Assembly: GCF_036884845.1 (NCBI RefSeq)
Contig: NZ_CP145732.1
Span: 4,030,001-4,094,000, forward strand
Length of the DNA: 64,000 nt
Reading direction: 5' to 3'
Source: Pseudomonas sp. MAG733B
GTDB lineage: Bacteria; Pseudomonadota; Gammaproteobacteria; Pseudomonadales; Pseudomonadaceae
This document shows, in pieces, positions 37,929 to 50,200 of the stretch. The translations under genes and the position numbers were made by a program. The first letter of the stretch is position 1. Every line of letters starts with the position of its first letter. The notes beneath the pieces are model-generated. The model did no database searches. It was not told where the DNA came from and was given only the letters and a program-made list of their open reading frames with translations.

Positions 37929-40226
37929 TCAGAGATTCTCGTAGCGATTCATGTCCAGCACGCCCTCTTCCACTGGCTCTGTCTCGTGGATGTAGCGGCT
38001 CAGATCATGAAAATACTGCCAGAACTGCGGATGACTGCGGCGGATCCCCCAACGTTCGACGATTTTCTCGAAACGGTTGGCGTCCTTGGCATTTTCCATC
38101 GCATCCACAAACGCCGGAACCTGATCAGCCGGGATGTTGAACATGAAGTTCGGGTAACTGCTGAGTACGCCGGGGAAAATAGTCAGAGTGTCCAGCCCCG
38201 GCTGATAACGCAGCGATTCGCCGAGCAGGAAAGCCACGTTGCTGTGCGCGCGGTTGCGCAGCAGGCTGTAGATCACACGCTGACCGTTCGCGGTTTCGAT
38301 GCGCAGCATCGTTGCTTCCGGCAATTGATCGATGACTTTCAGCCCGGCAGCCGGTCGCGCCGTGAGCGTGCTCAAGGCTTGCTCGGCATTTTGCAGGTCT
38401 GGGTCGATGTTCGGCCGCGAACAGTAGGCGCCGTCACAACGATTGATCGGATCTGGCTTGGCATTGAGCTCGCCGTAACGCGCCAGCAACTGCATGGCGA
38501 AATCGCGTTTGGGGTCCTTCCCGTCCAGTTTCAGCGCGGTCGGCTTGTCGTCGTCGATGGCTTCATAGTCCATCCACATCTTGAATTTGCCGCCACTCTG
38601 GTACCAGTCATTGAGGTAATCGTCCCGCGAATCGGCAGGCATGAGGCGCAGGAAATTCTGCTCGGCACCATTGCGGATCAGGTCGAAATACAGACGTGTC
38701 TGGGCTTGATGGGAGACGTTGCCGAACACGTCGAAATTCACCGCCAGCTGATAATACGTGCGCTCCAGCAAGGGGTAATCGAACAGCCACATGGTCTGCG
38801 GCACCTCGCCGATCAAGCCTTTGGTCACGGCGGCGCTGTCGAAATGCCGGAAGATGCTCAGCAGGGCATTGTCGTTTCCGGCCCACAACGTCGACCAGCT
38901 CGGTGCCGGCTCGTCGGCGTAGCTGTCCCGGCGCAAGGCCTCGTATTCGTTACGTTTGTCGCGGTAGTCGTGCCAAAGGGTCAGGACGCTGCCGACATCA
39001 TCGTTCTGCCCCGGCATCGCCAGCAGCGGCGTGGCCTGGCCGCGATAGTTCGGGTCGGTGATGTAGAGGTCGTGTTCGGGCGCCTGGAACATTGCCCAGA
39101 AGTTGTCGCGGATCACGTCCGTGGCGATCTGCCCCCGACACACCGGGCCACGAATAAAGGTGCGCACGAAGTATTCGGCGTTATCGAGCATGAACTGGTA
39201 GCGTGCCTGGGCCGGGATCGCCTCGAACGTGGAAAACGGATTGGCCCGGCGTTCAGGCCCATAACCCGGCAACGCGCTGACCTGCCAATTGCCGCTGTAG
39301 AACAGGCTTTTGACCCGGGCCATTTTCGCCGCGCTCAGCGGATAGGTGATGTGGGTCTTGTGCACGATCACACCCTGCACCGGCCACAAGCGGTAATAGA
39401 ACTGCACGCCCGGATCGTCGTTCGGGCGACGGGTATTGATCACGTCGATGGGCTGGCCGGTCGGCGTGCGCGAACGCACCCACTGGAAGAAATGCCCCGG
39501 TTCGCCGTCCTTGAAATAGATATGCGCGAGAAACCAGTGCTCGAACAGCCAGCGCCCCACCAGGCTTTGCCGGGCACCCGGCGCGTTGAGCAGATTCTCC
39601 CACTGCACCACCTGCAACGCTTCTTGTGCGCTCGGCACCAGGCCTTGCTCGTCGATCGGCGCGCCAGAGGCCAGCCAGCGTTGCAGCGTCTGGTATTGCT
39701 GATCGGTCAGGCCGGTGACCGCCAGCGGCATACCTTCCTTCGGATGGGCACTGGCGTAGCCGTCGAACTCGGCGGGCATGGCACACATGTTGTTGCGGTT
39801 CAGGCCCAGGACGATGTCTTCGGGAAGCTTGGCGTTAGGCTGCAACGGTACGCTGTGGCCCAGTTCAAGCATTCGCGCCATCAGTGCAGCCTGGCTGCCT
39901 TGGGCGTCGAGTACCGAATAGAAGCCTTTTTGCTGCCAGGCCCGCTTGCCCGAAGCGTCATAAAACAACCGGGTCGGTGCAACGGCCTGACTGCGGTCGC
40001 CGTCATACACCGGGACTTTCGTTGCGCCACGTGCCGCACCTTCGCCGCTGCCCAGATTGAGCTGACAGGCGGCGTCGTTGCAGGCATGGCAGGCCACACA
40101 CTTTTCGGTGAAGATCGGCTGAATATCGCGGGTGTAGGAGATTGCAGGGGAAATCGCCGGACTTTGCGCGACCGCGCCCCAGCTTAAAAACATCAACACA
40201 CTGCTGATGACGACGCGATACGACAT
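37929..40226 (-). CDS. cti: Fatty acid cis/trans isomerase
   Basis: This 765-aa periplasmic hemoprotein has a signal peptide (residues 1-20, cleavage near AVA-Q) and a c-type heme motif CVACH near residue 43, followed by NDAACQLNLGSGEGAARGA. Cti converts cis-unsaturated membrane fatty acids to trans forms, a fast solvent and heat response of Pseudomonas and Vibrio. Length is typical. It is divergent from metH with 156 bp between. Confidence 0.93.
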   Translation of the reverse strand: MSYRVVISSVLMFLSWGAVAQSPAISPAISYTRDIQPIFTEKCVACHACNDAACQLNLGSGEGAARGATKVPVYDGDRSQAVAPTRLFYDASGKRAWQQKGFYSVLDAQGSQAALMARMLELGHSVPLQPNAKLPEDIVLGLNRNNMCAMPAEFDGYASAHPKEGMPLAVTGLTDQQYQTLQRWLASGAPIDEQGLVPSAQEALQVVQWENLLNAPGARQSLVGRWLFEHWFLAHIYFKDGEPGHFFQWVRSRTPTGQPIDVINTRRPNDDPGVQFYYRLWPVQGVIVHKTHITYPLSAAKMARVKSLFYSGNWQVSALPGYGPERRANPFSTFEAIPAQARYQFMLDNAEYFVRTFIRGPVCRGQIATDVIRDNFWAMFQAPEHDLYITDPNYRGQATPLLAMPGQNDDVGSVLTLWHDYRDKRNEYEALRRDSYADEPAPSWSTLWAGNDNALLSIFRHFDSAAVTKGLIGEVPQTMWLFDYPLLERTYYQLAVNFDVFGNVSHQAQTRLYFDLIRNGAEQNFLRLMPADSRDDYLNDWYQSGGKFKMWMDYEAIDDDKPTALKLDGKDPKRDFAMQLLARYGELNAKPDPINRCDGAYCSRPNIDPDLQNAEQALSTLTARPAAGLKVIDQLPEATMLRIETANGQRVIYSLLRNRAHSNVAFLLGESLRYQPGLDTLTIFPGVLSSYPNFMFNIPADQVPAFVDAMENAKDANRFEKIVERWGIRRSHPQFWQYFHDLSRYIHETEPVEEGVLDMNRYENL

Positions 40227-40382
40227 GTCCCTGGTCCCGATCCTTTGAAAAACGCCGCGATTCTACCGGTCTGATGCTCGTACCAACATGAGCGATATTC
40301 ATGCAAAACCCGAACATGCTCTAAAAGCGCACAGGTTTGCTATTATCTCGGCCCTTCGTCATGGCCTTACCGAGTAGTCCAA

Positions 40383-43300
40383 ATGTCCGATCGCAGCGTT
40401 CGCCTTCAAGCTCTCAAGCACGCCCTTAAAGAGCGCATCCTGATTCTCGATGGCGGCATGGGCACGATGATCCAGAGCTACAAGCTCGAAGAGCAGGATT
40501 ACCGTGGCAAACGCTTCGCCGACTGGCCGAGTGATGTCAAAGGCAACAACGACCTGTTGGTGCTGACACGCCCGGACGTGATCGGTGGCATTGAAAAGGC
40601 TTACCTGGATGCCGGCGCCGACATTCTGGAAACCAACACCTTCAACGCCACTCAGATTTCCCTCGCCGATTACGGCATGCAAAGTCTGGCGTACGAGTTA
40701 AACGTAGAAGGCGCGCGCCTTGCCCGCAAGGTCGCCGACGCCAAGACCCTGGAAACCCCGGACAAGCCGCGCTTCGTCGCCGGCGTGCTCGGTCCGACCA
40801 GCCGCACTTGCTCGTTGTCGCCCGACGTCAACAACCCTGGCTACCGCAACGTGACCTTTGATGAGTTGGTGGAGAACTACACCGAATCCACCAAGGGCCT
40901 GATCGAGGGCGGCGCCGACCTGATCCTGATCGAAACCATCTTCGACACCCTCAACGCCAAAGCCGCGATCTTCGCCGTGCAAGGCGTGTTCGAAGAACTG
41001 GGCATCGAATTGCCGATCATGATTTCGGGCACCATCACCGACGCCTCCGGTCGTACGCTGTCGGGCCAGACCACCGAAGCCTTCTGGAACTCCGTGGCCC
41101 ACGCCAAACCGATTTCGGTCGGCCTGAACTGCGCCCTCGGTGCCAGCGAACTGCGTCCGTACCTGGAAGAGCTGTCGAACAAGGCCAACACCCACGTTTC
41201 CGCGCACCCGAACGCCGGCCTGCCGAACGAATTCGGCGAGTACGACGAACTGCCGTCGCAAACTGCCAAGGTCATCGAAGAATTCGCCCAAAGCGGCTTC
41301 CTCAATATCGTCGGCGGTTGCTGCGGCACCACGCCGGGCCACATCGAGGCCATCGCCAAAGCCGTGGCCGGTTATGCGCCGCGCGAGATTCCAGAAATCC
41401 CCAAGGCCTGCCGTCTTTCGGGCCTGGAACCGTTCACCATCGATCGCAACTCGCTGTTCGTCAACGTCGGCGAGCGCACCAACATCACCGGTTCCGCCAA
41501 GTTCGCCCGCCTGATCCGTGAAGACAACTACACCGAAGCCCTGGAAGTCGCCCTGCAACAGGTCGAGGCCGGCGCCCAGGTGATCGACATCAACATGGAC
41601 GAAGGGATGCTCGATTCGAAGAAGGCCATGGTGACCTTCCTCAATCTGATTGCCGGCGAACCGGACATCTCCCGCGTACCGATCATGATCGACTCCTCCA
41701 AATGGGAAGTGATCGAAGCCGGCCTGAAATGCATTCAGGGCAAGGGCATCGTCAACTCGATCAGCATGAAGGAAGGCGTCGAGCAGTTCATTCATCACGC
41801 CAAACTGTGCAAACGCTACGGCGCCGCCGTGGTGGTGATGGCGTTCGACGAAGCCGGCCAGGCCGACACCGAAGCGCGCAAGAAAGAAATCTGCAAACGC
41901 TCCTACGACATTCTGGTCAACGAAGTCGGCTTCCCGCCTGAAGACATCATCTTCGACCCGAACATCTTCGCCGTGGCCACCGGCATCGAAGAACACAACA
42001 ACTACGCTGTGGACTTCATCAACGCCTGTGCCTACATCCGCGATGAGCTGCCGTATGCGCTGACCTCGGGCGGCGTGTCCAACGTGTCGTTCTCGTTCCG
42101 TGGCAACAACCCGGTGCGTGAAGCGATCCACTCGGTGTTCCTGCTCTACGCGATCCGCAATGGCCTGACCATGGGTATCGTCAATGCCGGTCAATTGGAG
42201 ATCTACGACCAGATCCCGGTGGAACTGCGCGACGCCGTTGAAGACGTGGTACTCAACCGCACCCCGAACGGCACCGACGCCCTCCTCGCCATCGCCGACA
42301 AGTACAAGGGCGACGGCAGCGTCAAGGAAGCCGAGACCGAAGAGTGGCGTAACTGGGACGTTAACAAGCGCCTGGAACACGCATTGGTCAAAGGCATCAC
42401 CACGCACATCGTCGAAGACACCGAAGAGTCGCGTCAGTCGTTCGCCCGCCCGATCGAAGTGATCGAAGGCCCGCTGATGTCCGGCATGAACATCGTTGGC
42501 GACCTGTTCGGCGCCGGCAAGATGTTCCTGCCGCAGGTGGTGAAATCCGCCCGCGTGATGAAGCAGGCCGTGGCGCACCTGATCCCGTTCATTGAGCTGG
42601 AAAAAGGCGACAAGCCGGAAGCCAAGGGCAAGATTCTCATGGCCACGGTGAAAGGCGACGTGCACGACATTGGCAAGAACATCGTTGGCGTGGTGTTGGG
42701 CTGTAACGGCTACGACATCGTCGATCTCGGCGTGATGGTCCCGGCGGAAAAAATCCTCCAGGTGGCCAAGGAACAAAAGTGCGACATCATCGGCCTGTCC
42801 GGCCTGATTACCCCGTCGCTGGACGAAATGGTCCACGTCGCCCGCGAGATGCAGCGCCAGGATTTCCACCTGCCGCTGATGATCGGTGGCGCGACCACTT
42901 CCAAAGCGCACACGGCAGTGAAGATCGAACCCAAGTACAGCAACGATGCGGTGATCTACGTCACCGACGCCTCCCGCGCCGTGGGCGTGGCGACGCAGTT
43001 GCTGTCGAAGGAGTTGAAACCGGCTTTCGTCGAGAAAACCCGCCTGGAATACATCGACGTTCGCGAGCGCACCGCCAACCGCAGCGCCCGCACCGAACGC
43101 CTGAGCTATGCCGCGTCGATTGCGAAAAAACCGCAGTTCGACTGGAGCACCTACGAGCCGGTCAAACCAACGTTCACCGGCACCAAAGTGCTGGATAACA
43201 TCGACCTGAAAGTGCTGGCCGAATACATCGACTGGACGCCATTCTTCATTTCCTGGGACCTGGCCGGCAAATTCCCGCGCATCCTTCAGGACGAAGTGGT

Positions 43301-44093
43301 CGGTGAAGCGGCTACCGCGTTGTACGCCGATGCCCAGGAAATGCTCGCCAAACTGATCGACGAGAAACTGATCAGCGCCCGCGCGGTGTTCGGCTTCTGG
43401 CCGGCCAACCAGGTGCGCGACGACGACATCGAGCTCTACGGCGATGACGGCAAGCCATTGGCCAAGCTGCATCACCTGCGTCAGCAGATCATCAAGACCG
43501 ACGGCAAGCCGAACTTCTCCCTGGCCGACTTCGTTGCGCCGAAGGACAGCGAGCTCACCGACTACGTGGGTGGTTTCATCACCACCGCCGGCATCGGCGC
43601 CGAAGAAGTGGCCAAGGCCTATCAGGACGCTGGCGACGACTACAACTCGATCATGGTCAAGGCCCTGGCCGACCGTTTGGCCGAGGCCTGCGCCGAATGG
43701 CTGCACCAGCAAGTGCGTAAAGAGCACTGGGGCTACGCCAAGGATGAAACCCTGGACAATGAGGCGCTGATCAAAGAGCAATACAGCGGTATCCGTCCGG
43801 CCCCCGGCTACCCGGCCTGCCCGGACCACACCGAAAAAGCCCAGTTGTTCGCCCTGCTCGACCCCGAAGCCGCCGAAATGCGTGCCGGCCGCAGCGGCGT
43901 GTTCCTCACCGAACATTACGCGATGTTCCCGGCGGCGGCTGTCAGCGGTTGGTATTTCGCTCACCCGCAGGCGCAGTACTTCGCCGTGGGCAAGATCGAC
44001 AAGGACCAGGTGCAGAGCTACACCTCGCGTAAAGGCCAGGAGTTGAGCCTGACCGAACGCTGGCTGGCGCCGAACCTTGGTTACGACAACTGA
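40383..44093 (+). CDS. metH: Cobalamin-dependent methionine synthase
   Basis: This 1236-aa four-module enzyme contains, in order: a homocysteine domain with zinc Cys residues ([10 protein letters not shown] near 315), a pterin domain ([14 protein letters not shown] near 361), a B12 domain with the [11 protein letters not shown] (DxHxxG) motif whose His ligates cobalt, near residue 760, and an activation domain with [14 protein letters not shown]. It methylates homocysteine. Although B12-dependent, it shows no cobalamin riboswitch in its 156-bp leader. Confidence 0.96.
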   Translation: MSDRSVRLQALKHALKERILILDGGMGTMIQSYKLEEQDYRGKRFADWPSDVKGNNDLLVLTRPDVIGGIEKAYLDAGADILETNTFNATQISLADYGMQSLAYELNVEGARLARKVADAKTLETPDKPRFVAGVLGPTSRTCSLSPDVNNPGYRNVTFDELVENYTESTKGLIEGGADLILIETIFDTLNAKAAIFAVQGVFEELGIELPIMISGTITDASGRTLSGQTTEAFWNSVAHAKPISVGLNCALGASELRPYLEELSNKANTHVSAHPNAGLPNEFGEYDELPSQTAKVIEEFAQSGFLNIVGGCCGTTPGHIEAIAKAVAGYAPREIPEIPKACRLSGLEPFTIDRNSLFVNVGERTNITGSAKFARLIREDNYTEALEVALQQVEAGAQVIDINMDEGMLDSKKAMVTFLNLIAGEPDISRVPIMIDSSKWEVIEAGLKCIQGKGIVNSISMKEGVEQFIHHAKLCKRYGAAVVVMAFDEAGQADTEARKKEICKRSYDILVNEVGFPPEDIIFDPNIFAVATGIEEHNNYAVDFINACAYIRDELPYALTSGGVSNVSFSFRGNNPVREAIHSVFLLYAIRNGLTMGIVNAGQLEIYDQIPVELRDAVEDVVLNRTPNGTDALLAIADKYKGDGSVKEAETEEWRNWDVNKRLEHALVKGITTHIVEDTEESRQSFARPIEVIEGPLMSGMNIVGDLFGAGKMFLPQVVKSARVMKQAVAHLIPFIELEKGDKPEAKGKILMATVKGDVHDIGKNIVGVVLGCNGYDIVDLGVMVPAEKILQVAKEQKCDIIGLSGLITPSLDEMVHVAREMQRQDFHLPLMIGGATTSKAHTAVKIEPKYSNDAVIYVTDASRAVGVATQLLSKELKPAFVEKTRLEYIDVRERTANRSARTERLSYAASIAKKPQFDWSTYEPVKPTFTGTKVLDNIDLKVLAEYIDWTPFFISWDLAGKFPRILQDEVVGEAATALYADAQEMLAKLIDEKLISARAVFGFWPANQVRDDDIELYGDDGKPLAKLHHLRQQIIKTDGKPNFSLADFVAPKDSELTDYVGGFITTAGIGAEEVAKAYQDAGDDYNSIMVKALADRLAEACAEWLHQQVRKEHWGYAKDETLDNEALIKEQYSGIRPAPGYPACPDHTEKAQLFALLDPEAAEMRAGRSGVFLTEHYAMFPAAAVSGWYFAHPQAQYFAVGKIDKDQVQSYTSRKGQELSLTERWLAPNLGYDN

Positions 44094-44102
44094 GATGCTA
44101 TG

Positions 44103-44126
44103 CCAACCGCAACATTGTGGTTGGCA
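44103..44126 (+). terminator. Hairpin after metH
   Basis: GCCAACC and GGTTGGC form a 7-bp stem around a loop of about 10 nt, 9 bp past the metH stop. No T-run follows, so it may act as an mRNA 3' end or a weak terminator. Confidence 0.4.
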
Positions 44127-44135
44127 AAGATCTCA

Positions 44136-44225
44136 TGTGGGAGTGAGCCTGCTCGCGATTGCGGTCTATCAGTCAACATCGATGTTGAATGTTATTCCCT
44201 CATCGCGAGCAGGCTCGCTCCTACA
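44136..44225. repeat. REP-like doublet, variant core
   Basis: TGTGGGAGTGAGCCTGCTCG (44136-44159) and ATCGCGAGCAGGCTCGCTCC (44202-44225) flank a 42-bp loop. The core AGTGAGCCTGCTCG differs from the main REP. It lies between convergent metH and the large LRR/NEL gene. Confidence 0.87.
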
Positions 44226-44236
44226 GGTGATGCGTT

Positions 44237-47200
44237 TTAGCTGTTTGATCCACCCGCCTGCTCCGCCACCTCCTGTCGGGACAACTCGATCATCTTCGCG
44301 TTGCGCGCCGCCGCCTGTTCGAAAAGCTGGCTCAAGAAGGCAGCTTCATCGGCGTTGTCCACCTCCTCCTGAACATCCATCTCATCAAGTGCCTGGAAGA
44401 CCTCAGGGTATTTCTCCTTGAGATAATTCACCCAGTAATCGCGCTGGATCAGGTCTTCAAGAAAGGTGTCGGAGCGTTCTGCATTAAGGATCTCAGTGCG
44501 CATTTCCGCCATTTGCCGAGGCGTGACGCCCGAGGCATAAGTCATGTGTTTCGGTTGCCCTGGCAGGCTCAGGCCATCATCCCATCCATCCGTCAGGCCG
44601 ATTCGATAACCCAGGCGTACCTCAGCCTCATCCTGACCAGTACGAGTGGCCTTTGTGGCCAGCTCATCCACCTTGTCCAGACGAAACAACTGCCGGGACA
44701 ACCTCAACAGTGCTTCACCTTTCACGCTCAGACCTCCAACAGGAATATCGAGCAAGGCATTGTGGGTGAACACTTTGCTTTCCAGCCCGCTGAACGTCAG
44801 GATCCGACCGTCGACACAGGTACCATGGGTCGCGGAACTGGCGAACAACACCTCACGCAATTCGGTGTTGCTGGCGGCGGCGTCCATGACTGTCCACACT
44901 CGCCGGGTCAGGTCGGCATTCGCCACTCTGAACTCTTGCGTATCCTGCAATCGGGCAATCAAATGGAAGAACGCCGCGTTGTCCGGTTCCGCCGCCAGTT
45001 GATTCCAGATCTCGTTTTTACCGGCCAATTCCTCGGGGGGAGCATTGGCTAACCAGGGCTCCTTTTGTGCGGCGTCAGGCTCGGTTTCAGCGAGTTCTTC
45101 ATCAGATTCGACGGTTTCGCTGCCCTCTTCGTCGAAACCATGGGCATCATCAATCAAGTCATCCAGATCAGTGCGCGTGAACCCCAGAACGGTCTCGTGC
45201 AAACCCTGTTCGCGATAGGTCCTCAGCCGCTCAAGGCTCTCCAGCGACAGGTTGTAGTTGTCGCTCAGATCGATACCGCCCAACAGAACTTCGTGGCTGC
45301 CATCCAGCGCCTGTTCAGGAATCGATGTGATGTCATTGCCACTGAGGTTCAATACTCTGAGCCGATAGGAGTCGAGCACACCGTCCGGCCATTCGGTCAG
45401 ATTGTTGTTGCGCAGATCGAGCGTCTCCAACGCTTCAAAAGTACCGACATCAAAGGTATCCAGTTCGTTGTAGCTCAGGTCCAGCCGTTTCAACCGCTCC
45501 AGATGAGCCAACGAGGCATACAATTGCTCGTTATCGCTTACAAGATTCGAGGACAATTCGAGCCATTCCAGCTTACCCATGTATTGAACCGGGTCAGGCA
45601 CAAGTTCCAATTCATTGCCATTGAGTTCCAGTGTTTTCAGTTGCGTAAATGCCCTGAGGAACCCATCTGAACCTTGGGTGGTAAGTTTTACACTCGTTAG
45701 ATACAAGCTACCCACATGGTCGAACGCTACGGGCAGCTCGGGCAGGTCTCCCAGTTGCAGACCATTCAGATTCAACACGGAATCCGAACTGCCGGATGTG
45801 CCGGCCAAACCTTCGCGCCAGCACTCAAGGATTCGTAAAGCACCCAGCCTGCGAGTGCCCGAAGACGTCATCCAGCCAGCTCCTTGAATGCCTCGCGTAT
45901 ACAGCCAGCCATTCAAACGACGGGTGAGCAATTCAAAGGTTTGCTCCCATTCGGCAAGTCGCGAGCTGAGTTGCGCGTCCGTTAAGCCATTCGTGCGCAT
46001 CTGTTCGATCACCTGCACGGCGTCTTCATCGGCGAGGTCAGGTTTCAGACGTTGCAGGCGTTTAGTCAAAACCGCAGGCCCTTCTCCCACCGGGACTTCT
46101 GTCAACGGCAGCAAATGACGAGCGATCGATCCCCCGCTCTCGGACGGCGGAAAAACCGTCGGCACCTCTTCCAGATCAAACCGCTCGAGGGTCCCGAGTG
46201 GCAAACCTTTGGCGAGCTCCACACGCTGTCGGGCGAGTTTTAGCGTTGCGATGGATTGCACGGTCAACGGCGTGCCGGTCAGATTGGTCTTGAGCAGCAT
46301 GTCATCCGCAAGCTGCACGGGCAGTTCACTGAGCTGACTGTCACGCAGATCCAGCCAGGTCAGTTCTGGCAAGTTTTGCGACCCTATTGGCCATTGATGC
46401 AGATTCGTGCCGCGCAGACTCAAGGCTTTGAGGCGAGTCAATGCACTGACGTCCAACGATTGCAGCGGATTGTTACGCAGGTCCAGGTACTCGAGAGCCT
46501 GCAACCCCTCAATATGTTGCACAGCTGCTGAACCGGCACCAATGCTGTTGTCGGAAAGGTTCAGATGAATCAATTGCCCAAGTTCACCGGGCGCTATCGG
46601 CACTTCAGTCAATTCATTGCGGCTTAAGTCGAGCCTTTGAAGTTCAGTGAATCCACCGATGAAGCTGCGAATCCGTTCTGCGGACGCTTTGCTGCCCTTC
46701 AAGTACAAGGTCTGCACATGTGGGAAAGCACCGGCCTGCAGCTCGGGAAATTCACTGAGTTCCAGATTCGGCAAATCCAGCACCGACGCATCGCCTGTCG
46801 AGCCATAACGTTTGAAGACACCATTGCGCCAGCAGTCTTTCAGGGCATTTTTCGCCCACGTCCGGCCCATCATCTCCTTGATCATTGGCGTCTGTATCGC
46901 ACGACTGGACCAGTCATCGAGTTGTCGGTCGAGCACGCTGTATTGCTCACTCAAGGCCTCAACAGCCGCAAACCTGGACTCGGCGTCCTGCCATTGCTCG
47001 GCAAACTGATTGAACACCCCGTCGAGAGAGTCGTTGATACCTTTGCCAAGACGTTTTAACTCACCCTTGCTGTAGCCCCTGACCATTTCCTCCAGATCAA
47101 TTAGGTGCGCAGGATGATTCTTGACGTACTCATACGCCGGCTTGAAGTTTTCCCGCAGGAAGCTTGACCAGTCCAGCGACAGTCCGGACCAGAGTTTTTC

Positions 47201-50200
47201 ATGCCCTTCGAAAACGCTATCGGGCAATGTTCTGATCCCTGTGCCTTTCAAGCTCAAACGCTCAAGCCGCGGCAGTTCGAAAACCCCGGCAGGCCATTCG
47301 AACATTGAAGGGGCAAGGACCTCCAGGCTACGCAATTTGTGCAACCGGGAGACATCCAGGGTTAGCGGCGCATAACTGGCGGAAGAAACCGTGAGGTCTT
47401 CAAGCCCCGTCAACGCATTCAACCTCGACGGCATATCCACCGCGTATGAAGTCGCTGAGAACAGGCTCAGGTCCCTGAGGTCGCGCATTTCGCTCAATGC
47501 TTCGGGAACGTTGCTGAACTCGTTGCCTGTGGCATTGATTCGCAGCCGTTTAAGCTTTGGAAACCTCGTCAAAAGGGCATCGGCGTTGGCGTCAGTGATG
47601 CATTGGCCCCGGACATTCAGATCACGTACATGGGAAAAATCCGCCGACAACTGAGGTATCGGGTCGTGGCAGACCAAATCCAGCAACCTGAAGCGGGAGT
47701 GTTCCCCGGCCAACGGCGAATTGCGCCAACTCTGTTTGATGTTATGCGCGACCGAACTCCTGCTCCCCAGCATCGACTGCAAAATGGAATCCGGCACCGG
47801 TTCGCCAACCCATTGATCGAGCGTCGATTCCAGTACTTCCCACTCACGCATGCGCGCCTGCAAAAGGCTGTAAATCTGTGCGTCGGTTTTGCCCGCGCGC
47901 AACTGCGCCAGGATAAATCCGCTGGCTTGCTGATCGGTGAGCGCCGGATACACATCCTGCACCCGCGTCACCAGCGAAGGATTCAAACCTTGCCCGCGCC
48001 CGCTGGCGAAGTAACCCACCCTGCGCTCGGTGATACGTTCAGGTGACTTGAACGACTTGCGGTTACCGGCGCGCTCCGCCAACAGGCGTGACAACGTCGC
48101 TCGATGTTCGATGGCCGAGTCGATGACGGCCTGCTGCAGACTGGCACCCTGACTGACGTGGGGAACACCCAGTGCCTGACGGGATTCATCGGGCAAGGCG
48201 TGCATGATCGAAGCAAAAAAGTTGTCGCCGCTCACCGGCACACCATTGAGCGCTTCGCCACGCTCATCAAATGCCTGATAGGAAGGTCCCTGTTTCACGA
48301 GGTACTTGCGACGGGTGGCTGTTTCGCTGCCGATGCCATCGATGAGTGGACCGTTGATATGACCGTCGCGAACCTCCAGACGTACCTCGCTGGACCATCC
48401 CGGCAACTTTTCCAGGGCATGCAGGGCGAGCAACCGGCTGTCTGCGGACGTCATGTTGCCCGTCTGCAAGTCGAGGAAAGCGCGTGCCTCACGCCCCTGC
48501 TGCGTGTACCAACGGGCCTCTTCCAGCATCCTCAACGGTATTCGGCGTGTTGCTTTGACACGTGACAACTCTTCGGCATTAGCGTCCAGCAAAACCCTCC
48601 GGGCGGCCGCGTTACTCAGCCCCGGGCTGGCACGCCGCAACTTTTCGACCAGTTCGCCACCGATGCCAGGCTCGCCTTCGAATAGCCGCAAGGCGTCCGC
48701 CAGTGCTGGAGGCGGCGGCATATTGTCCATGTGCATCTTGCGCAAGGCGTTGTCTTCGACGCCACAGGCGTCGGCGATGTCGAGCAACTGCTCATCGGAG
48801 AAGCCCTCGGTGATGTGGCCGATGCGCCGCAGCAGCGTCAGGCGATCCCATGTTCGCGGGCGCTCCAGCGTATGGCGCCAGGCGCCGTGCCCGTTGTGTT
48901 CGAGGATCGGCTGCCAGGCCTGCTTGTCCGTCGGATGCCGGATGCGCCATTTCTCCAGCGATGGGTCAAAGGTTGTTTCATAGACCTTGCCGCTCTGCCG
49001 GATAAAGGTTTTGCCATTGACCGGATACTGTCCCAGCTCATCAGGCATTGAATGGCGATCCAGCGTGATATTGCTTTCGTAGGCGCTAAGGTCAGGTTTC
49101 CATAACCGGGCTTCACCATCGGCACGCTTGACCGGCTCCAGGCGTTCGATCACCGCTTCAGGTTTCACCGCCGTCAACCTGGCCAATCCTTTACCGCCAC
49201 CGGCCATTACCGCGATCAGTGCCAGATTCTCGGCCACATCGACCAGATGCCCTTTGGCTGCAACCCGATCGCCCTCGCTCCACTCGATCGCCCCCTCGAA
49301 CGATTCGTATAGCAGTTGACCTGCCATGACCGTCAGCATGATCTCGCCCAGCACCGGTACGAACATCGACACCATGTTCAACCCCAGCATGCCGACTTCC
49401 AGCAGGTGATTGAGCTTTTCTGCCCGCACCCTGGCGTCGACATCAGCCGTGGGCACCGCATGACTGCGTGCATCGGCGATCACCTTGGCGCGGTTTTGTT
49501 CGTAGAGATAAGTCCACAGATCAGTGTTGGCGGACCAGATACCGTCCACGCCTTCGCGAGTGATCCCGAAAGGATTGAGGTAGGGATCGTCGACCGGCTC
49601 ACGTTTGCCCGGCCGTTCGGGTGGCAACTCTTTGATGTGCGCTGCCGTTGATAGCGGCGGTAGGTATTGGACGACTTTCATCCAAAACGAACGCAAAGGA
49701 TCGACGGGAGCGTCAGCGGCTTTGCGGGTGAACTGGCTGAAGTAATAAGGACGGTCGGCGTAGGCCACGAACTGGCTGAAAAAACGCTGGTGAGCCGTCG
49801 GCCCGTCATCGGGGGCAGGCGATGCATCCCGGGCGGTGAACTGGCGCTTGAACTCTTCACGCATCTGCTCGGAGGTGTAGCGCTTGAGCGGGTGCTCCGG
49901 GTCATGGGGAATGTAGACGATGAAATCGCTGGTGTAGCGATATTGCTCACTGATGCTGAATACCACGCAGCCTGTCATCCGGCGCTTCATCAAATTCAAG
50001 TCACGAAACCAGACGGGCTTGTTACCGACCTTGGGATGAATTTCGCCCTCAGTGACTGAGAGGATCATTGTGTAGTCTTCGGGCTCGATGTCCTTTTTCA
50101 GCAGAGCCAGTTCGGCTGCGGCCCGCATTGCCGCTTTCTGACTGGCAATGAACTGCTGACGAAGTGTCTGCACATCCGCTGACTGGAAAAACGCTTTCAC

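Noticed and set aside
37986..40187. 733-codon plus-strand frame opposite cti
   Set aside because: It is a shadow of the cti coding strand. The Cti signal peptide and heme motif are on the minus strand.
40227..40382. Riboswitch in the metH leader
   Set aside because: No conserved cobalamin (GCCACTG, CCCCCGCAAC) or SAM riboswitch elements are visible in the 156 bp.
40698..43964. 1088-codon open frame antisense to metH
   Set aside because: It is a shadow of the GC-rich codon pattern of metH. The translation is Gly/Val/Asp-rich without domains, and metH is unmistakable on the other strand.
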